Shown piece by piece: positions 33,153 to 42,281 of a stretch of DNA of 48,842 bases. The notes below the pieces were generated by a model. It searched no databases and had not been told where the DNA came from. It saw nothing but the letters and a program-made list of their open reading frames with translations. Positions within the stretch are counted from its first letter, which is position 1, and the number at the start of each line of letters is the position of its first letter. Origin of the DNA: Candidatus Aenigmatarchaeota archaeon (GTDB lineage Archaea > Aenigmatarchaeota > Aenigmatarchaeia > GW2011-AR5). The stretch spans positions 1-48,842 of the forward strand of contig JACPAH010000003.1 of the NCBI GenBank assembly GCA_016180925.1. Reading direction: 5' to 3'. Both the position numbers and the translations under genes were made by a program.

Positions 33153-33499
33153 GAATCACCGACAACTATCTTTTCTGCTACTATTTCAAGCTCATTTTTA
33201 TAAACGTTTACCCTGCCGTAAACGGTTGCTTTATCGCCTATATCAGCCCGTATTTTGGCGTTAAACATGACTATTTTTATCGTTCCCAAATCCTCGATGT
33301 ACATGAATGAATTGCCGTCTGATATGCGAGATGAAAGGACGGTGCCATTTACTATTATATTCTTGCCTATCATCTCGTCGCTTATTTCATAAATTTTCGT
33401 CGGTGAATAATCGTTCTGAACCGAAATTATTGCCAGTCCTGCGATGCCTATAACGGCCAATGACAATGAGATTATTTTTATCATTCTATCTTCCATCAT
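33149..33499 (-). CDS. Membrane-anchored OB-fold protein
   Basis: 116 residues. An N-terminal helix (MIKIISLSLAVIGIAGLAII) is a membrane anchor or uncleaved signal. After it comes an OB-fold of the nucleic-acid-binding type (GKNIIVNGTVLSSRISDGN, then IEDLGTIKIVMFNAKI, DKATVYGRVNVYKNELEIV). It probably faces outside the cell, so its ligand is uncertain. It overlaps the thpR stop by ATGA and shares its own stop with the ATA start of the nucleotidyltransferase. Confidence 0.75.
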   Translation of the reverse strand: MMEDRMIKIISLSLAVIGIAGLAIISVQNDYSPTKIYEISDEMIGKNIIVNGTVLSSRISDGNSFMYIEDLGTIKIVMFNAKIRADIGDKATVYGRVNVYKNELEIVAEKIVVGDS

Positions 33500-34017
33500 A
33501 TCATCCCGAACGTTCTTACATCTCTGTATGCAGGGCCTTCAGGAGAGAGCTTCGATTCCTTTAATTTCACGCAGGTGAGCTTCATCGTGCCTATCTCGAT
33601 GCCGCTGTTATTTTTGATAATATCAATGATGCCATTTTTATGTTTCTGGGACCTGAGCCTTGCTATGGTAAGATGAGGTGTAAACACTTCTTCGCCAAGG
33701 CCCAGGGCCTTCGAAACGGACTCCTGTAGGTTAATAAGCTTCTGGTTGTGTCTTATGCCTATCCATATCGACCGGACGAAGTTTTCAGACGGAAAGCATC
33801 CCATGCCGGCGAGTTCTATTTCAAAAGATGGTGTTCTGCTTATAAACTCCAGCCTGTCTTCTAATCCCACCAGATCAGTTTCGCCAAGGAATTTAAGGGT
33901 AAAATGAAGGTTCTGCGACTCCACGAGCTTTGTGTTGTAGCCTGAAAACTGCTCTTGGAGCCCTATAATTCGCGGTTTTAATGCTTCCGGGATGTCTATA
34001 GCTATAAAGCAGCGCAT
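33496..34017 (-). CDS. thpR: RNA 2',3'-cyclic phosphodiesterase (2'-5' RNA ligase family, ThpR)
   Basis: 173 residues. The two H-x-T-x motifs are HFTLKFLGE (His38, Thr40) and PHLTIARLR (His115, Thr117), both intact. It starts MRCFIAIDIP as in ThpR/LigT proteins. It hydrolyses 2',3'-cyclic phosphate ends of RNA and can join 2'-5' linkages, fitting tRNA splicing. It heads an operon with the OB-fold protein and the nucleotidyltransferase. CTTTTTATACG lies about 30 nt upstream. Confidence 0.9.
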   Translation of the reverse strand: MRCFIAIDIPEALKPRIIGLQEQFSGYNTKLVESQNLHFTLKFLGETDLVGLEDRLEFISRTPSFEIELAGMGCFPSENFVRSIWIGIRHNQKLINLQESVSKALGLGEEVFTPHLTIARLRSQKHKNGIIDIIKNNSGIEIGTMKLTCVKLKESKLSPEGPAYRDVRTFGMI

Positions 34018-34169
34018 TTACTATCAATATAGCAGTATGACGTATAAAAAGCGAAAGTGAGAAATGACTGTCAGAGTCAGAATTTTGCATCTTTAAGCCA
34101 AATAAGTTCATTTTACTATTTTATGACCAGTGGTTAATTTATTTATATGTATGAGACTAATCATGTGTT

Positions 34170-34478
34170 ATGGGTAGAAAACCGGGTCTAAGCGCGGAAA
34201 AAACAGGGCGTATAATTGGTATTCTTGTGGCAAATCCGGATGGTTTGTGGCTTAGAGAATTGGCCAGAAGATGCGGATGTACGCATGCAACGATATCCAG
34301 ATATCTTAATGGCCCTTCCTTAAAACCATTGATTTTAGATGATGCTATAGGGAATCCGGAAAGGCCTGCTTTACGCCTTATAAGGCTCAAGCCGTTCGTA
34401 ATAGAAAGGCTCCAGCAGGGCCAGAGTTTTGACCAGATAATGAGGTTTTTACGCCTTATGAACAAGATTGAGAAGTAA
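34170..34478 (+). CDS. Small helix-turn-helix DNA-binding protein
   Basis: 102 residues. The HTH core is LWLRELARRCGCTHATISRY (about 27-46), then LNGPSLKPLIL. The C-terminus is basic and helical (VIERLQQGQSFDQIMRFLRL). ATTTATTTATATG lies about 28 nt before the ATG. It is the first gene before the palindrome array and the AAA+ ATPase, so it is a candidate to bind or regulate that array. No closer family is recognised. Confidence 0.7.
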   Translation: MGRKPGLSAEKTGRIIGILVANPDGLWLRELARRCGCTHATISRYLNGPSLKPLILDDAIGNPERPALRLIRLKPFVIERLQQGQSFDQIMRFLRLMNKIEK

Positions 34479-34625
34479 ATATTGCGAAATTACATCTAAA
34501 ATGGCTAAAAATTAGCTTTCTTGAGTTTAAACGTCAAATATGAGACTTTTTATTTTGAATTTTTGGCGGGAGATGTGAGTATTTTATTAGAGATGTATAA
34601 AAATTTCCCTCACGAAAACTTTAGA

Positions 34626-35011
34626 CCTTCACAGAGACTCCGTGAAGTTCACGTGAACTTCATGAACTTCACGTGAAGTAGTTCGTGAACTTCACGAACT
34701 TCATATGAACCTTCATTTTAATATCTCACAAATATTTATAGATTCAAAGAAGCTATATTGATTTAACTCACATAAATACACTTACTATTAGTTTTAATTG
34801 GAGTAAACTAAAAATATCTTCATATGAATATTCATAAAACCTTCACTAAACCTTCACGAACTTCATAGATATTCACGTGAACTTCACGTATAATTCTTGT
34901 GAATTCACCGTGAAACGCGTGAAGTTAGAGATTTTTGGTGAACATTTTAGTGAACACCGTGAAGTTTCCAGTCAAGTTCACAGAAAAACTTTTTATAGCT
35001 GTGAAGTTCAT
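34626..35011. repeat. Array of TTCACGTGAA-type palindromic iterons
   Basis: Dozens of half-sites of GAACTTCA(C) and its complement (G)TGAAGTTC form two clusters. Cluster 1 (34626-34716) contains a perfect 20-bp palindrome at 34643-34662, centred on TTCACGTGAA, and another 14-bp palindrome at 34666-34679. Cluster 2 (34817-35011) contains more, including TTCACGTGAA at 34872-34881. Sites flank the TATA (ACTTTTTATAG, about 34988) and the start of the ATPase gene. A strongly A/T-rich spacer (34717-34816) separates the clusters. The layout resembles plasmid iterons around an A/T-rich opening segment or an autoregulatory operator. Confidence 0.85.
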
Positions 35012-35019
35012 ATAATTCA

Positions 35020-36204
35020 ATGGAAGAGGAAAGCTTAAATAGCAGCCAGAATATGCATGAAAACACGGAAATTGGGCAGGCTAAACAGCCAGAGAACGCC
35101 GAAGAAACGGCCATTCAAAATAATGTTCAAACAGCCGTTTCTGACCAGAAAACCAAGCCCACGCCTTTGGGTTCAAGAGAGTGGTTCGAGAAAGCCGGCT
35201 GGACTGGAAACCCGTTTACATTTACTATATTGCCTGAATTATTCGTTGGATATGCCGAACAGACCTCGCGACTGCTGTCTGCAGTGGAAGAAAAACACAA
35301 AATAATACTTCTTATCGGGCCCACAGGCTCGGGAAAAACCACAACGCTGAAGTGGATGTCGGCGCATCTCCCCTCAAACTATGAGTATGCTTACATAGGA
35401 AAACCGCCGAAACACAACGAGGAATTTGTCCAGATATTCAATGAAAAATATACTTCATGGATACCATTTTTTCGGCTCCGTAACATGTACCAAATACCGG
35501 GGTTTTTGAACAAAAAAATAGGGAGGAAGCACCTGGTTGTGATGTACGACGAGGCCCAGGAATCGAGCATAGATATCCTGGAATGGCTTCGCGTACTTGG
35601 CGACCAGGTAAATAACATGTCAATAGTGCTTTCCGGCCTGCCTTCGTTCGAGCAGGCGCTGGACAAGCTTGAAACGCTGCGCCGGCGGATAGTCGTGAAG
35701 ATAGGGCTTCTATCCCTCACAAAAGAAGAAACAAAGAATCTTATAAGAAAGCGCATTCAGAACGCCGGCGGCCGCGGGGACGAATTTTCCGACGAGGCGC
35801 TGGATTATGTTTACCACAAGACAGGCGGCTTCCCTCGCGAAATCTTGCGCACGTGCAATGACATGATATATCAGGCGATGAGCGAGGGCAAACCGAGCAT
35901 AACCGCGGAACACATGGAAAAGGAGCCAAAGATGGAAGAACTCGCCCCACCCCTGAGAGTGATGGATGAAATGACGCCGATGCAGAAAGAGGTGATGGAA
36001 ATGCTCCTGAAGCCCATGACGCCTGGCGACATAGCCAACACAATGGACCTTTCGAAGTATAAATCTAGGCAGCATGCCGTGCGTTCCGTGAATAACATCC
36101 TGAAGAGGCTCATGGACGAGGGAATCGTGGAGCGCCGCCGCACGGATCGCGCCTTTGTATACCAGCTTAAGTCTCACATGAAAAATCTGGTCGTCAAAAA
36201 CTGA
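35020..36204 (+). CDS. AAA+ ATPase (ExeA/TniB/AAA_22-like) with C-terminal winged helix
   Basis: 394 residues. A polar disordered N-terminus (1-50) is followed by WTGNPFTFTILPELFVGY, the ExeA/TniB-type opening. Walker A is IGPTGSGKTT (99-108) and Walker B is LVVMYDEAQ (172-180). A sensor-1 strand is SIVLSGLPSF and a lid follows FPREILRTCND. The C-terminus (about 315-390) is a winged helix: MTPMQKEVMEMLL, MTPGDIANTMDLSKYKSR, NNILKRLMDEGIVERR. It is not the Orc1 of this genome, which is at 20155. Its position after the iterons suggests a replication initiator, partitioning or autoregulating DNA-binding ATPase. The leaderless start fits ACTTTTTATAG upstream. Confidence 0.82.
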   Translation: MEEESLNSSQNMHENTEIGQAKQPENAEETAIQNNVQTAVSDQKTKPTPLGSREWFEKAGWTGNPFTFTILPELFVGYAEQTSRLLSAVEEKHKIILLIGPTGSGKTTTLKWMSAHLPSNYEYAYIGKPPKHNEEFVQIFNEKYTSWIPFFRLRNMYQIPGFLNKKIGRKHLVVMYDEAQESSIDILEWLRVLGDQVNNMSIVLSGLPSFEQALDKLETLRRRIVVKIGLLSLTKEETKNLIRKRIQNAGGRGDEFSDEALDYVYHKTGGFPREILRTCNDMIYQAMSEGKPSITAEHMEKEPKMEELAPPLRVMDEMTPMQKEVMEMLLKPMTPGDIANTMDLSKYKSRQHAVRSVNNILKRLMDEGIVERRRTDRAFVYQLKSHMKNLVVKN

Positions 36205-36232
36205 CGTTTTATAAGTGGAAGAACTGGTGAAT

Positions 36233-36553
36233 TTATTTCTTGGCCAGGCCCAGCGCGCCTCCTATGACACCGAGTATTGTTCCTATGATAAACCCCCCTC
36301 CGATGGAAAGCGATATCAGGGAAAAAACCAATACTAGAATCGAACCCACCGTGAGATTTTTGGGTTTTTGCATGAGCCATGCGCCGACAAGTATTAAGAT
36401 GCCAAATATCAACCCGACTATGGTCATCGCGACTCCGACGGCCGCTAGAAGAGGTACAAATGCAAATACAGCGCTCATCGCGGCAAACAACAGCCCATTT
36501 ATCAGGACTAATATTCCCGCAATCAATGACAAAATAAATGATGCCTTTGCCAT
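36233..36553 (-). CDS. Small four-helix membrane protein
   Basis: 106 residues from ATG 36553, with four closely spaced hydrophobic helices. The first starts ASFILSLIAGILVLINGLL, and the last is glycine-rich (IGGGFIIGTILGVIGGALG). This pattern is seen in small archaeal and Gram-positive membrane proteins of unknown function. It is convergent with the AAA+ ATPase, ends separated by 28 nt. Confidence 0.6.
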   Translation of the reverse strand: MAKASFILSLIAGILVLINGLLFAAMSAVFAFVPLLAAVGVAMTIVGLIFGILILVGAWLMQKPKNLTVGSILVLVFSLISLSIGGGFIIGTILGVIGGALGLAKK

Positions 36554-36621
36554 ATCTGTCATAAATATTTCAATTGGATAGTATTTAAGATTTCACAGGC
36601 AACTAGTATGAGGTGATTATA

Positions 36622-36879
36622 ATGATGCGAAGCAGGGGAAAAGACCTTCTTGGGAAAGTAATAGTTTCGGAAGAGACTGGGAGGAAGTTCGGCGTCGTCG
36701 GCGACATAAACTTCATCTCCGATACTGGCGAGCTCCTCAACATCGTCCTCACGGAGCCGACAAAACATATAGGCGACCTTACGCTTGACCGCGACGAAAG
36801 CAGCCGCCTTCTTATCCCGTTCTCGTCGGTGAAAAGCGTCGGCGATTTCGTCATAATTTCCGAGAAGGAAATTGTCTAG
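36622..36879 (+). CDS. PRC-barrel domain protein
   Basis: 85 residues forming one PRC-barrel: LLGKVIVSEETGRKFGVVGD, INFISDTGELLNIVL and LIPFSSVKSVGDFVIIS. Stand-alone PRC-barrels are widespread in archaea, and some are linked to RNA processing or CdvA-like division functions. The start at 36622 follows AGGTGATT at 36611, which places it 4 nt downstream. Confidence 0.8.
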   Translation: MMRSRGKDLLGKVIVSEETGRKFGVVGDINFISDTGELLNIVLTEPTKHIGDLTLDRDESSRLLIPFSSVKSVGDFVIISEKEIV

Positions 36880-36978
36880 AGTTTTTGTTTTTAGTTTTTT
36901 GATGAATGTAGGTTAATTAAATAATTCTTCTTTATCTCTCACATAAGAAACACAATTCTTATTAGTTTTATGAATCGC

Positions 36979-37344
36979 TTACTGCTGACGCCTTGGTTTT
37001 ATGACCACCATTCCGTTTGGGTCTGATACCTCATAACCACTTCCATCTGTTTCTTCACATACCCAAATTTCATCACGTCTTTTCATGACGTATTTATCGT
37101 CGCTCTGGATGGCGCGTCTCAGCATAGCTCTATATTCAGGATTTGTTTGCCAACTGGGAAAAAATCTTATTCCAGCCTCAGCCGATAACCAAGTTTCGTT
37201 TCCTCGTATAGCATCATCATTTGCCAATACAGTTATACCCGGGGTTTGATACTTCTCTCTCATGCGCCGATTAACCTCATGGTATGCATTTGTCATATCA
37301 TCGGCGCTTGCCGTTTCGTCTAGAACCAGTAATGCCATTCTCAT
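36979..37344 (-). CDS. Hypothetical protein downstream of radA
   Basis: 121 residues from ATG 37344. The radA stop region supplies the Shine-Dalgarno (GGTGATTAG then CATG), so it is translated from the radA message; GTG 37353 is also possible. No family is recognised. It has MALLVLDETASADDM, an N-E-T-W-L-S-A-E-A-G segment and EIWVCEETDGSGYEV. No membrane helix. Linkage to radA is the only hint at function. Confidence 0.6.
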   Translation of the reverse strand: MRMALLVLDETASADDMTNAYHEVNRRMREKYQTPGITVLANDDAIRGNETWLSAEAGIRFFPSWQTNPEYRAMLRRAIQSDDKYVMKRRDEIWVCEETDGSGYEVSDPNGMVVIKPRRQQ

Positions 37345-37345
37345 G

Positions 37346-39802
37346 CTAATCACCCAGGCCGCTTTCCGTCACCGTAAAGACGGCTTCGCCTTCCGGAAGC
37401 GACGGACTGTCGATAAGCCTTGCGATCCTGTTGTTGCCCTTGCTTTTGCGTAAATACATCCGATAGCTTGAATTATGCACCACGAATCCGTTCGCTATAT
37501 AATTATGGTTCTTCGGGATGCTTAAGTCATATAATGGCTCGCTGTTGGGCATTTTCCTTATTTTCCTGATTTTTTTCAGCATTATGTCGCCATGCAGAAT
37601 TTTCATCAAAAAGCCGGCAGTATCAGAATATTTTGTATTTTTCAGGGCAGAAGCGACCTTTGCGAGCTCTTTTTTATGGATATGCTTGTATTCAGCAGAC
37701 CTTGGCCTCATATATAATGACGGATGAAGCCCGGCATCTTTTAACATGTCCCATAAAGTATGCCTGTCGAATGGATATATTTCTTTTGTATAAGTGTTCT
37801 CGCAATGCTCTACCCACCTTTCAAGAAGATTGTTTTTGTCTTCGGCAGTAAGACCTATTTCTCTGTGAAATGTTACAATATGCCTTCCTTCTATAATAAG
37901 ATGCCACGACCTTGTTCCGGCATTAATGCAGGATTCTATGCCGTATCTTAGCAGAAGCATCTGGATAAATTTGATCAATTTTTCATCCTTCTGTGCGATT
38001 GTGATGGCAGGCCTGTTGTTGTGCACATAGCCTTCAGCATCCGCAAACCCACGTATAAATGCGCTGACCTGCTCATTTGCCGACCTTGATACAAGAGAAA
38101 ACATATCTTTTTTGGCTTGGGTCATCAGCTTCACTACAGATATTGAATTTAGCCTCATTCTGAAACAATTCTTGTCCTTTACTTTGGAAATTTTGCCATA
38201 AATGCCAAACAGGTCAGATAAAATACCGTTATAATGCTCCAGAACGCTGCGTCTTTGATCTTTGAATTCAATAGAAAATTTGCTTAAACTACCGTCGCCA
38301 ATAAAATAACCCAGAAGCTGCGACATCTCCGCATTTAATTCCGACGGAAAAGTGAGTTTTCTATGCCTTTGAGACTCATAAGGTTCTGTGCAGTTTAGAA
38401 TATCGTCATCTAACCCAATTTCAATCAATTTATGAATGTTTTTCATATTTGTAGCATATTGCTGGTTAAGAATTCGCCTGAAATGCCTAGGCTCAAAGTT
38501 CATATGGCTGCAAAGCTCTTTTCGAGTCAAGTTCATGTTATTAATGCCATTTTTTATGAGTTCGGACCCCTTTCTGTTGACGGTTACAAAGTCATCAACA
38601 TCTATTTCTGGCAGTTTTTGCATTTTGGTGCTGGTTTTGATATCGGATGCATGGGCTATATAATCCCCGGCTCTTATATCTTCGGCTTTAACCTCTTCTA
38701 TCCCGAAATCTTTGACTCTGAAAAATCTATGAAGCCCCGAAGCTTTGATTTTATATCCCGTGTCAATTTCATATATTTCTTTTATCTCTCTGTTGACAAA
38801 TTTTGCGTCGGAATCCATGTTTTCACTTTTTATTTTACTGAAATCAATGGAAACAAACCTCTCTGGCTGCACATCCTTGATTTCCTTTATTTCACCGTCA
38901 GATAGCTGGACCAGTGTATCGCCTGTCACGCATGCGTGACCTAAGACGTGGCCCCCGACCGCCGCCGTGGGATCGCCGAACATCATGTCCGGCCTGGCCA
39001 TCACCTGGTTTGTTATGTATATCGCGATGTTGTGCATGTCGGCAGTTTTCTGCAAGGCGTGCAGGTGCCTGTTGAGTTTTTGCTGCCTGGGCGCAAGCTC
39101 CCCGCGGCCGGAATAATCAGACCTGAAGTGCGACATGAGGGAATCTATTATGATGAGCTTTACATCGTCCTGTTTTATCAGGTCTTTGGCTTTTTCTGCA
39201 AGAACCACCTGATGGTCCGAATTGTACGCTTTTGCGACCAATATATTCTTCAGTACTTTCTTTGAATCCAGTCCCCTGGCTTCCGCCATCTGGATTATTC
39301 GCTCCGGCCTGAATGTGCTTTCGGTGTCTATGAATATACATTTTCCGTTGAGGCCGCCGCCCGCTTTTGGCAGCTGCACGTTTATCGCGAGCTGGAATCC
39401 CAGCTGCGACTTGCCCGAACCAAACGCTCCGTAAGCCTCGGTTATAGCCTGCGTCTCAACGCCGCCGCCGAGGAGCGCATCGAGGGACTTGCTTCCAGTG
39501 GTTATTTTGCCTATCTCCTTTCTCCTGTCAAGAACTTCATATGCGGACTTGAACCCGCCTACATCGGCCATCTGCCTGGCTGCGGCAATTATCTTGTCGG
39601 CCGTGGCTTCGCCTATCTCGCACGCGGCGACTATGTCTCCTGCAGAAGCGGATGCGATGGAAAGAAGTTCCGTATAGCCGGCCTGCCTGAGTTTTTCGGC
39701 GCCTTTCGGCCCGACACCAGGAAGGTCTTCTATGGTTACTTCCTTCGAACCTTCCGCTACAGGCTCAGAAACGTTTTCTTCATCTTGGTTTTTTTTCGCC
39801 AT
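37346..39802 (-). CDS. radA: RadA recombinase with an in-frame intein
   Basis: 818 codons. The host protein is residues 1-290 plus 778-818 (331 residues). The N-terminal helix-hairpin-helix has [12 protein letters not shown]. The ATPase core has Walker [10 protein letters not shown] (about 125-133), [13 protein letters not shown] and [12 protein letters not shown]. The intein interrupts after GGHVLGHA and before [20 protein letters not shown] (part of the L2/ATP-cap region). RadA forms filaments on single-stranded DNA and performs strand exchange. It follows rpa by 24 nt, with GGGGTG before the ATG, so rpa and radA are an operon. Confidence 0.95.
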   Translation of the reverse strand: MAKKNQDEENVSEPVAEGSKEVTIEDLPGVGPKGAEKLRQAGYTELLSIASASAGDIVAACEIGEATADKIIAAARQMADVGGFKSAYEVLDRRKEIGKITTGSKSLDALLGGGVETQAITEAYGAFGSGKSQLGFQLAINVQLPKAGGGLNGKCIFIDTESTFRPERIIQMAEARGLDSKKVLKNILVAKAYNSDHQVVLAEKAKDLIKQDDVKLIIIDSLMSHFRSDYSGRGELAPRQQKLNRHLHALQKTADMHNIAIYITNQVMARPDMMFGDPTAAVGGHVLGHACVTGDTLVQLSDGEIKEIKDVQPERFVSIDFSKIKSENMDSDAKFVNREIKEIYEIDTGYKIKASGLHRFFRVKDFGIEEVKAEDIRAGDYIAHASDIKTSTKMQKLPEIDVDDFVTVNRKGSELIKNGINNMNLTRKELCSHMNFEPRHFRRILNQQYATNMKNIHKLIEIGLDDDILNCTEPYESQRHRKLTFPSELNAEMSQLLGYFIGDGSLSKFSIEFKDQRRSVLEHYNGILSDLFGIYGKISKVKDKNCFRMRLNSISVVKLMTQAKKDMFSLVSRSANEQVSAFIRGFADAEGYVHNNRPAITIAQKDEKLIKFIQMLLLRYGIESCINAGTRSWHLIIEGRHIVTFHREIGLTAEDKNNLLERWVEHCENTYTKEIYPFDRHTLWDMLKDAGLHPSLYMRPRSAEYKHIHKKELAKVASALKNTKYSDTAGFLMKILHGDIMLKKIRKIRKMPNSEPLYDLSIPKNHNYIANGFVVHNSSYRMYLRKSKGNNRIARLIDSPSLPEGEAVFTVTESGLGD
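37472..38932 (-). mobile_element. RadA intein with LAGLIDADG homing endonuclease
   Basis: 487 residues (RadA residues 291-777). It starts at Cys1 in [13 protein letters not shown] and ends at [18 protein letters not shown] followed by Ser+1, so the splice residues Cys1, terminal His-Asn and Ser+1 are all present. The endonuclease motifs are [12 protein letters not shown] and [14 protein letters not shown], each with its acidic residue. It looks full and active. It sits in a conserved ATPase segment, as RadA/RecA inteins do. Confidence 0.93.
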
Positions 39803-39826
39803 ATATACACCCCGTTAAAAATCTCT

Positions 39827-40774
39827 CTATGCCAAAAGCGTCTCTATCTCTCTTTTCATGTCGATGCCGCTGACGCCATTGACTACAAATTCCATCCTGT
39901 CGAAAAGCGCGTTCCTGCTCACGCGCCCGTCTATCACGAGCTCCCGTCCGAGAGGTATTTTCTCTATAACGGCCTCCATTTTTTTCTTCATGTCAAACAG
40001 GCGCTTTGCTTCGAATTTGCTCATTCCTATGAGCTTCTCTGCGGCATCGTTGAATGCCACTATGCGTATATTTCCCGTGCCATCGTCGGCAATCCCGGAA
40101 ATCACCAGGCCGTATTCGGGCTGTATGTCCCCATGCTCCTGGCATTTCCATTCTTTGGCCCTGCCTTTGCATACGGGGCATATTTCATAGAATATGTTTC
40201 CGCCGAAAACCTGCACTATGGGCGCTCTTATCTGCCTGTGCTGGCCTTCCGCCAGCTCCGATATGGGAGACCTTTCGTACTCGGTTTTTCTCTCCAGAAC
40301 GTCCTGTATGGTTTCGTCACTTCTCAAAAGTGTGCCGTATCTTCCAAGCCTGAGTTCGGGGCCGAAAAGGCCTTCTTTTACAAACCCTCTCACATGCACC
40401 GTATCCCCCCTGGTAAAGCCGGAGAATTTGTCTATTTCATCATTCCACAGGGAGAGACGTATGGTTCCGGTTCCGTCGCCCAGGATGACGGACATGACCC
40501 TGCCTTTATTCCCGTCCTTTTCGAACGCCTTCTCGGAAACCTTCACGATTTTCCCTATGACATCGGCGTTTTGCATGCCGGTGATTATGTTTCCTATGTT
40601 AAGCCTCTGGATTTTTCTTATGGTTACCCCGAGCTCCTTCGCGACTATGTATGCGGCTCCCTCGTCCGATATCATGCCGGAAAGCTCTAGCTTTTTTTCC
40701 TCTATCTTGTCATTTACCTCGTCCTCGGGCATGCCGGTTTCGGAAGAAATTTTCTGTATTATGTCGGTTATCAT
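39827..40774 (-). CDS. RPA-like single-stranded-DNA-binding protein
   Basis: 315 residues with two OB-folds. The first (about 70-150) has the VIGKIVKVSEKAFEKDG and LGDGTGTIRLSLWNDE segments. Between and within the second fold is a C-x2-C...C-x-x-H zinc knuckle (CPVCKGRAKEW, CQEHG), then YGLVISGIADDGTGNIRIVAFN. This is the archaeal RPA1/RPA41-type layout. It coats single-stranded DNA during replication and repair and helps load RadA, encoded next. Confidence 0.9.
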   Translation of the reverse strand: MITDIIQKISSETGMPEDEVNDKIEEKKLELSGMISDEGAAYIVAKELGVTIRKIQRLNIGNIITGMQNADVIGKIVKVSEKAFEKDGNKGRVMSVILGDGTGTIRLSLWNDEIDKFSGFTRGDTVHVRGFVKEGLFGPELRLGRYGTLLRSDETIQDVLERKTEYERSPISELAEGQHRQIRAPIVQVFGGNIFYEICPVCKGRAKEWKCQEHGDIQPEYGLVISGIADDGTGNIRIVAFNDAAEKLIGMSKFEAKRLFDMKKKMEAVIEKIPLGRELVIDGRVSRNALFDRMEFVVNGVSGIDMKREIETLLA

Positions 40775-40831
40775 GATGATAATTATACGTGAAATTATTT
40801 AATCGAAAAATAAATTACGGATGGATTACCT

Positions 40832-41035
40832 TTATTGGTGCTTTACCGCCTGTTTTATGTCGCGCTTCATCACGGTCCGTCTCCCGCCATGTTCCGACAG
40901 TTTCCTTGCCTCATCGAGTATTTTCATGGACCTTTCCTCTAGGACGAGGCCGAGTTCTTCGGCCGCCTTGTCAGATACGCGCTTGGCGCCGGCATTCTTT
41001 AGCATCCTTCGCAGGGGCTGGAGGGTTATTTCCAT
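40832..41035 (-). CDS. Archaeal histone
   Basis: 67 residues with the full histone fold: LQPLRRMLKNAGAKRVSDKA, a long helix with LGLVLEERSMKILDEARKL, and the loop-helix end HGGRRTVMKRDIKQAV. The R-x-T and final D-I positions match HMf-type histones that wrap DNA as multimers. A TATA-like CTTTTTATTG about 27 nt upstream supports the leaderless ATG. It precedes rpa on the same strand. Confidence 0.93.
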   Translation of the reverse strand: MEITLQPLRRMLKNAGAKRVSDKAAEELGLVLEERSMKILDEARKLSEHGGRRTVMKRDIKQAVKHQ

Positions 41036-41274
41036 CAGAATAATTAATCCCGCTTCAATAAAAAGAGGGTAGAAATTTGTATAAAATATATATCATATCA
41101 AATTTTATATATAACATAGAATACAATATATATGAAAAGCCGTAAAATACTGAAGAAAATATATGTCATAAAAAATATTATATGTAAGATATTACAGGAA
41201 ACATTAATTCAAAAAAATATTTGTAACTGATAAAATATATAAAGGGGGAAATCCATACACTTATCAGGTATCTT

Positions 41275-41580
41275 ATGACGCCGAAAATGGATGCTGAAGA
41301 ATTTTTCATCAGAAAAAAACCCGTCCGTCTCCTCTTAAACATAAAAATAGGTGCCGGGCCGAAATACGTATCCATATTGGCGAAGGAAACCGACTGCACG
41401 TACTCCCACACGGTGAAATTGCTGGAAATATTCAAGGATATTGGCGTGGTGGACTTTGACAAGCAGGGACGGATAAAGTACGTGAAGCTCACGCAGGACG
41501 GGATGGATCTCGCCAACGATTTCGAGGCCGTCATGAGGAGATTCTCGAAGCTCAAGCCGAGGAAAAAGCCGGAAAAGTGA
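41275..41580 (+). CDS. Winged-helix protein
   Basis: 101 residues. The helix-turn-helix region is GPKYVSILAKETDCTYSHTV, then LLEIFKDIGVVDFDKQGRIK as wing, and a basic C-terminus (FSKLKPRKKPEK). It is an MarR/ArsR-like DNA-binding unit of about the minimal size. ATATATAAAG lies 33 nt upstream of the ATG. It may be co-transcribed with the small membrane protein 11 nt downstream. Confidence 0.7.
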   Translation: MTPKMDAEEFFIRKKPVRLLLNIKIGAGPKYVSILAKETDCTYSHTVKLLEIFKDIGVVDFDKQGRIKYVKLTQDGMDLANDFEAVMRRFSKLKPRKKPEK

Positions 41581-41591
41581 TAGTGATATAG

Positions 41592-41840
41592 ATGTGCAAG
41601 ACACCGAAGCAGTGGGGATATGCGATTTTGGCAGCCATCCTCGGCGCTGTATTCGCGATACTGTTCTTTTCTGCTGTCGTCCAGCAGTTCGTGAACAGGG
41701 GCGTTTTATCAAGCAGCACGGAGACATGGTACATCCTGGCACAATATTTCGTTTCGATGCTCTTCTTGGGTGCAGCCAAGCACTGCAAGTGGAAGGCATG
41801 CTGTGATGAAAAACCAGGCGTTGCCAAAAAGAAGCGATAA
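41592..41840 (+). CDS. Small two-helix membrane protein
   Basis: 82 residues. Helix 1 is GYAILAAILGAVFAILFFSA; helix 2 is WYILAQYFVSMLFLGAAKH. The C-terminus is basic with a Cys pair (KWKACCDEKPGVAKKKR). No family is recognised. It starts 11 nt after the winged-helix gene and has no TATA of its own, so they likely share a transcript. Confidence 0.6.
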   Translation: MCKTPKQWGYAILAAILGAVFAILFFSAVVQQFVNRGVLSSSTETWYILAQYFVSMLFLGAAKHCKWKACCDEKPGVAKKKR

Positions 41841-42281
41841 ATTTTCTTTGGTATTTTATATTTTTAATTAATTATTTTAAAATATATCTATATAATTATA
41901 TATACAATAAAATATGTGAATAAAAATATTATTATATAAAATAATATTTAAAAGAGATATTTTATAGATTATAATTAAAGATTTTCCAACTCTCACATAA
42001 GAATATATAATCCATAAAATATACTAAAAGAAGTAACTTATATATAATATCTGATAAAAAAGATATTTTATTGAGGAGATTAGCATATAAATACGCCCAC
42101 TTGGAGGGAGTTACGCCTTCGGCATTAAATACAAGCTTGGACAAGAAAGAGCAACGGATGCATGGAGGGGTGTTCTATGTATACGACAAGGGAATTCGAA
42201 GACGAAGCCTGATATAATGGGCCGGGAAGGCCTCTCTTTTCTATTTTAGTTTTCACGCACAATAATTAATTGTGGGTAGAT
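41841..42281 (+). other. A/T-rich gap with a possible small transcript (about 42114-42245)
   Basis: The first 240 bp are almost all A/T with no features. GCATATAAATAC (42083-42094) is a good TATA, which predicts a transcript from about 42114. Within it GGAGGGGTG lies 4 nt before ATG 42178, encoding only 11 residues (M-Y-T-T-R-E-F-E-D-E-A). The hairpin GGCC-GGGAA-GGCC followed by CTCTCTTTTCTATTTT (about 42222-42245) could terminate it. It could be a small RNA, a leader peptide or a microprotein. The 14-mer CTCTCACATAAGAA (41990-42003) also occurs at 36936-36949. Confidence 0.4.

Noticed and set aside
34626-35011. Repeat array considered as CRISPR
   Set aside because: The units are short overlapping palindromes of varied spacing. 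There are no constant repeats of 24-40 nt with unique spacers and no cas genes nearby.
39785-40690. A 301-codon plus-strand frame
   Set aside because: It is antisense to the RPA-like gene, which has a clear OB-fold and zinc knuckle. No start signals support it.
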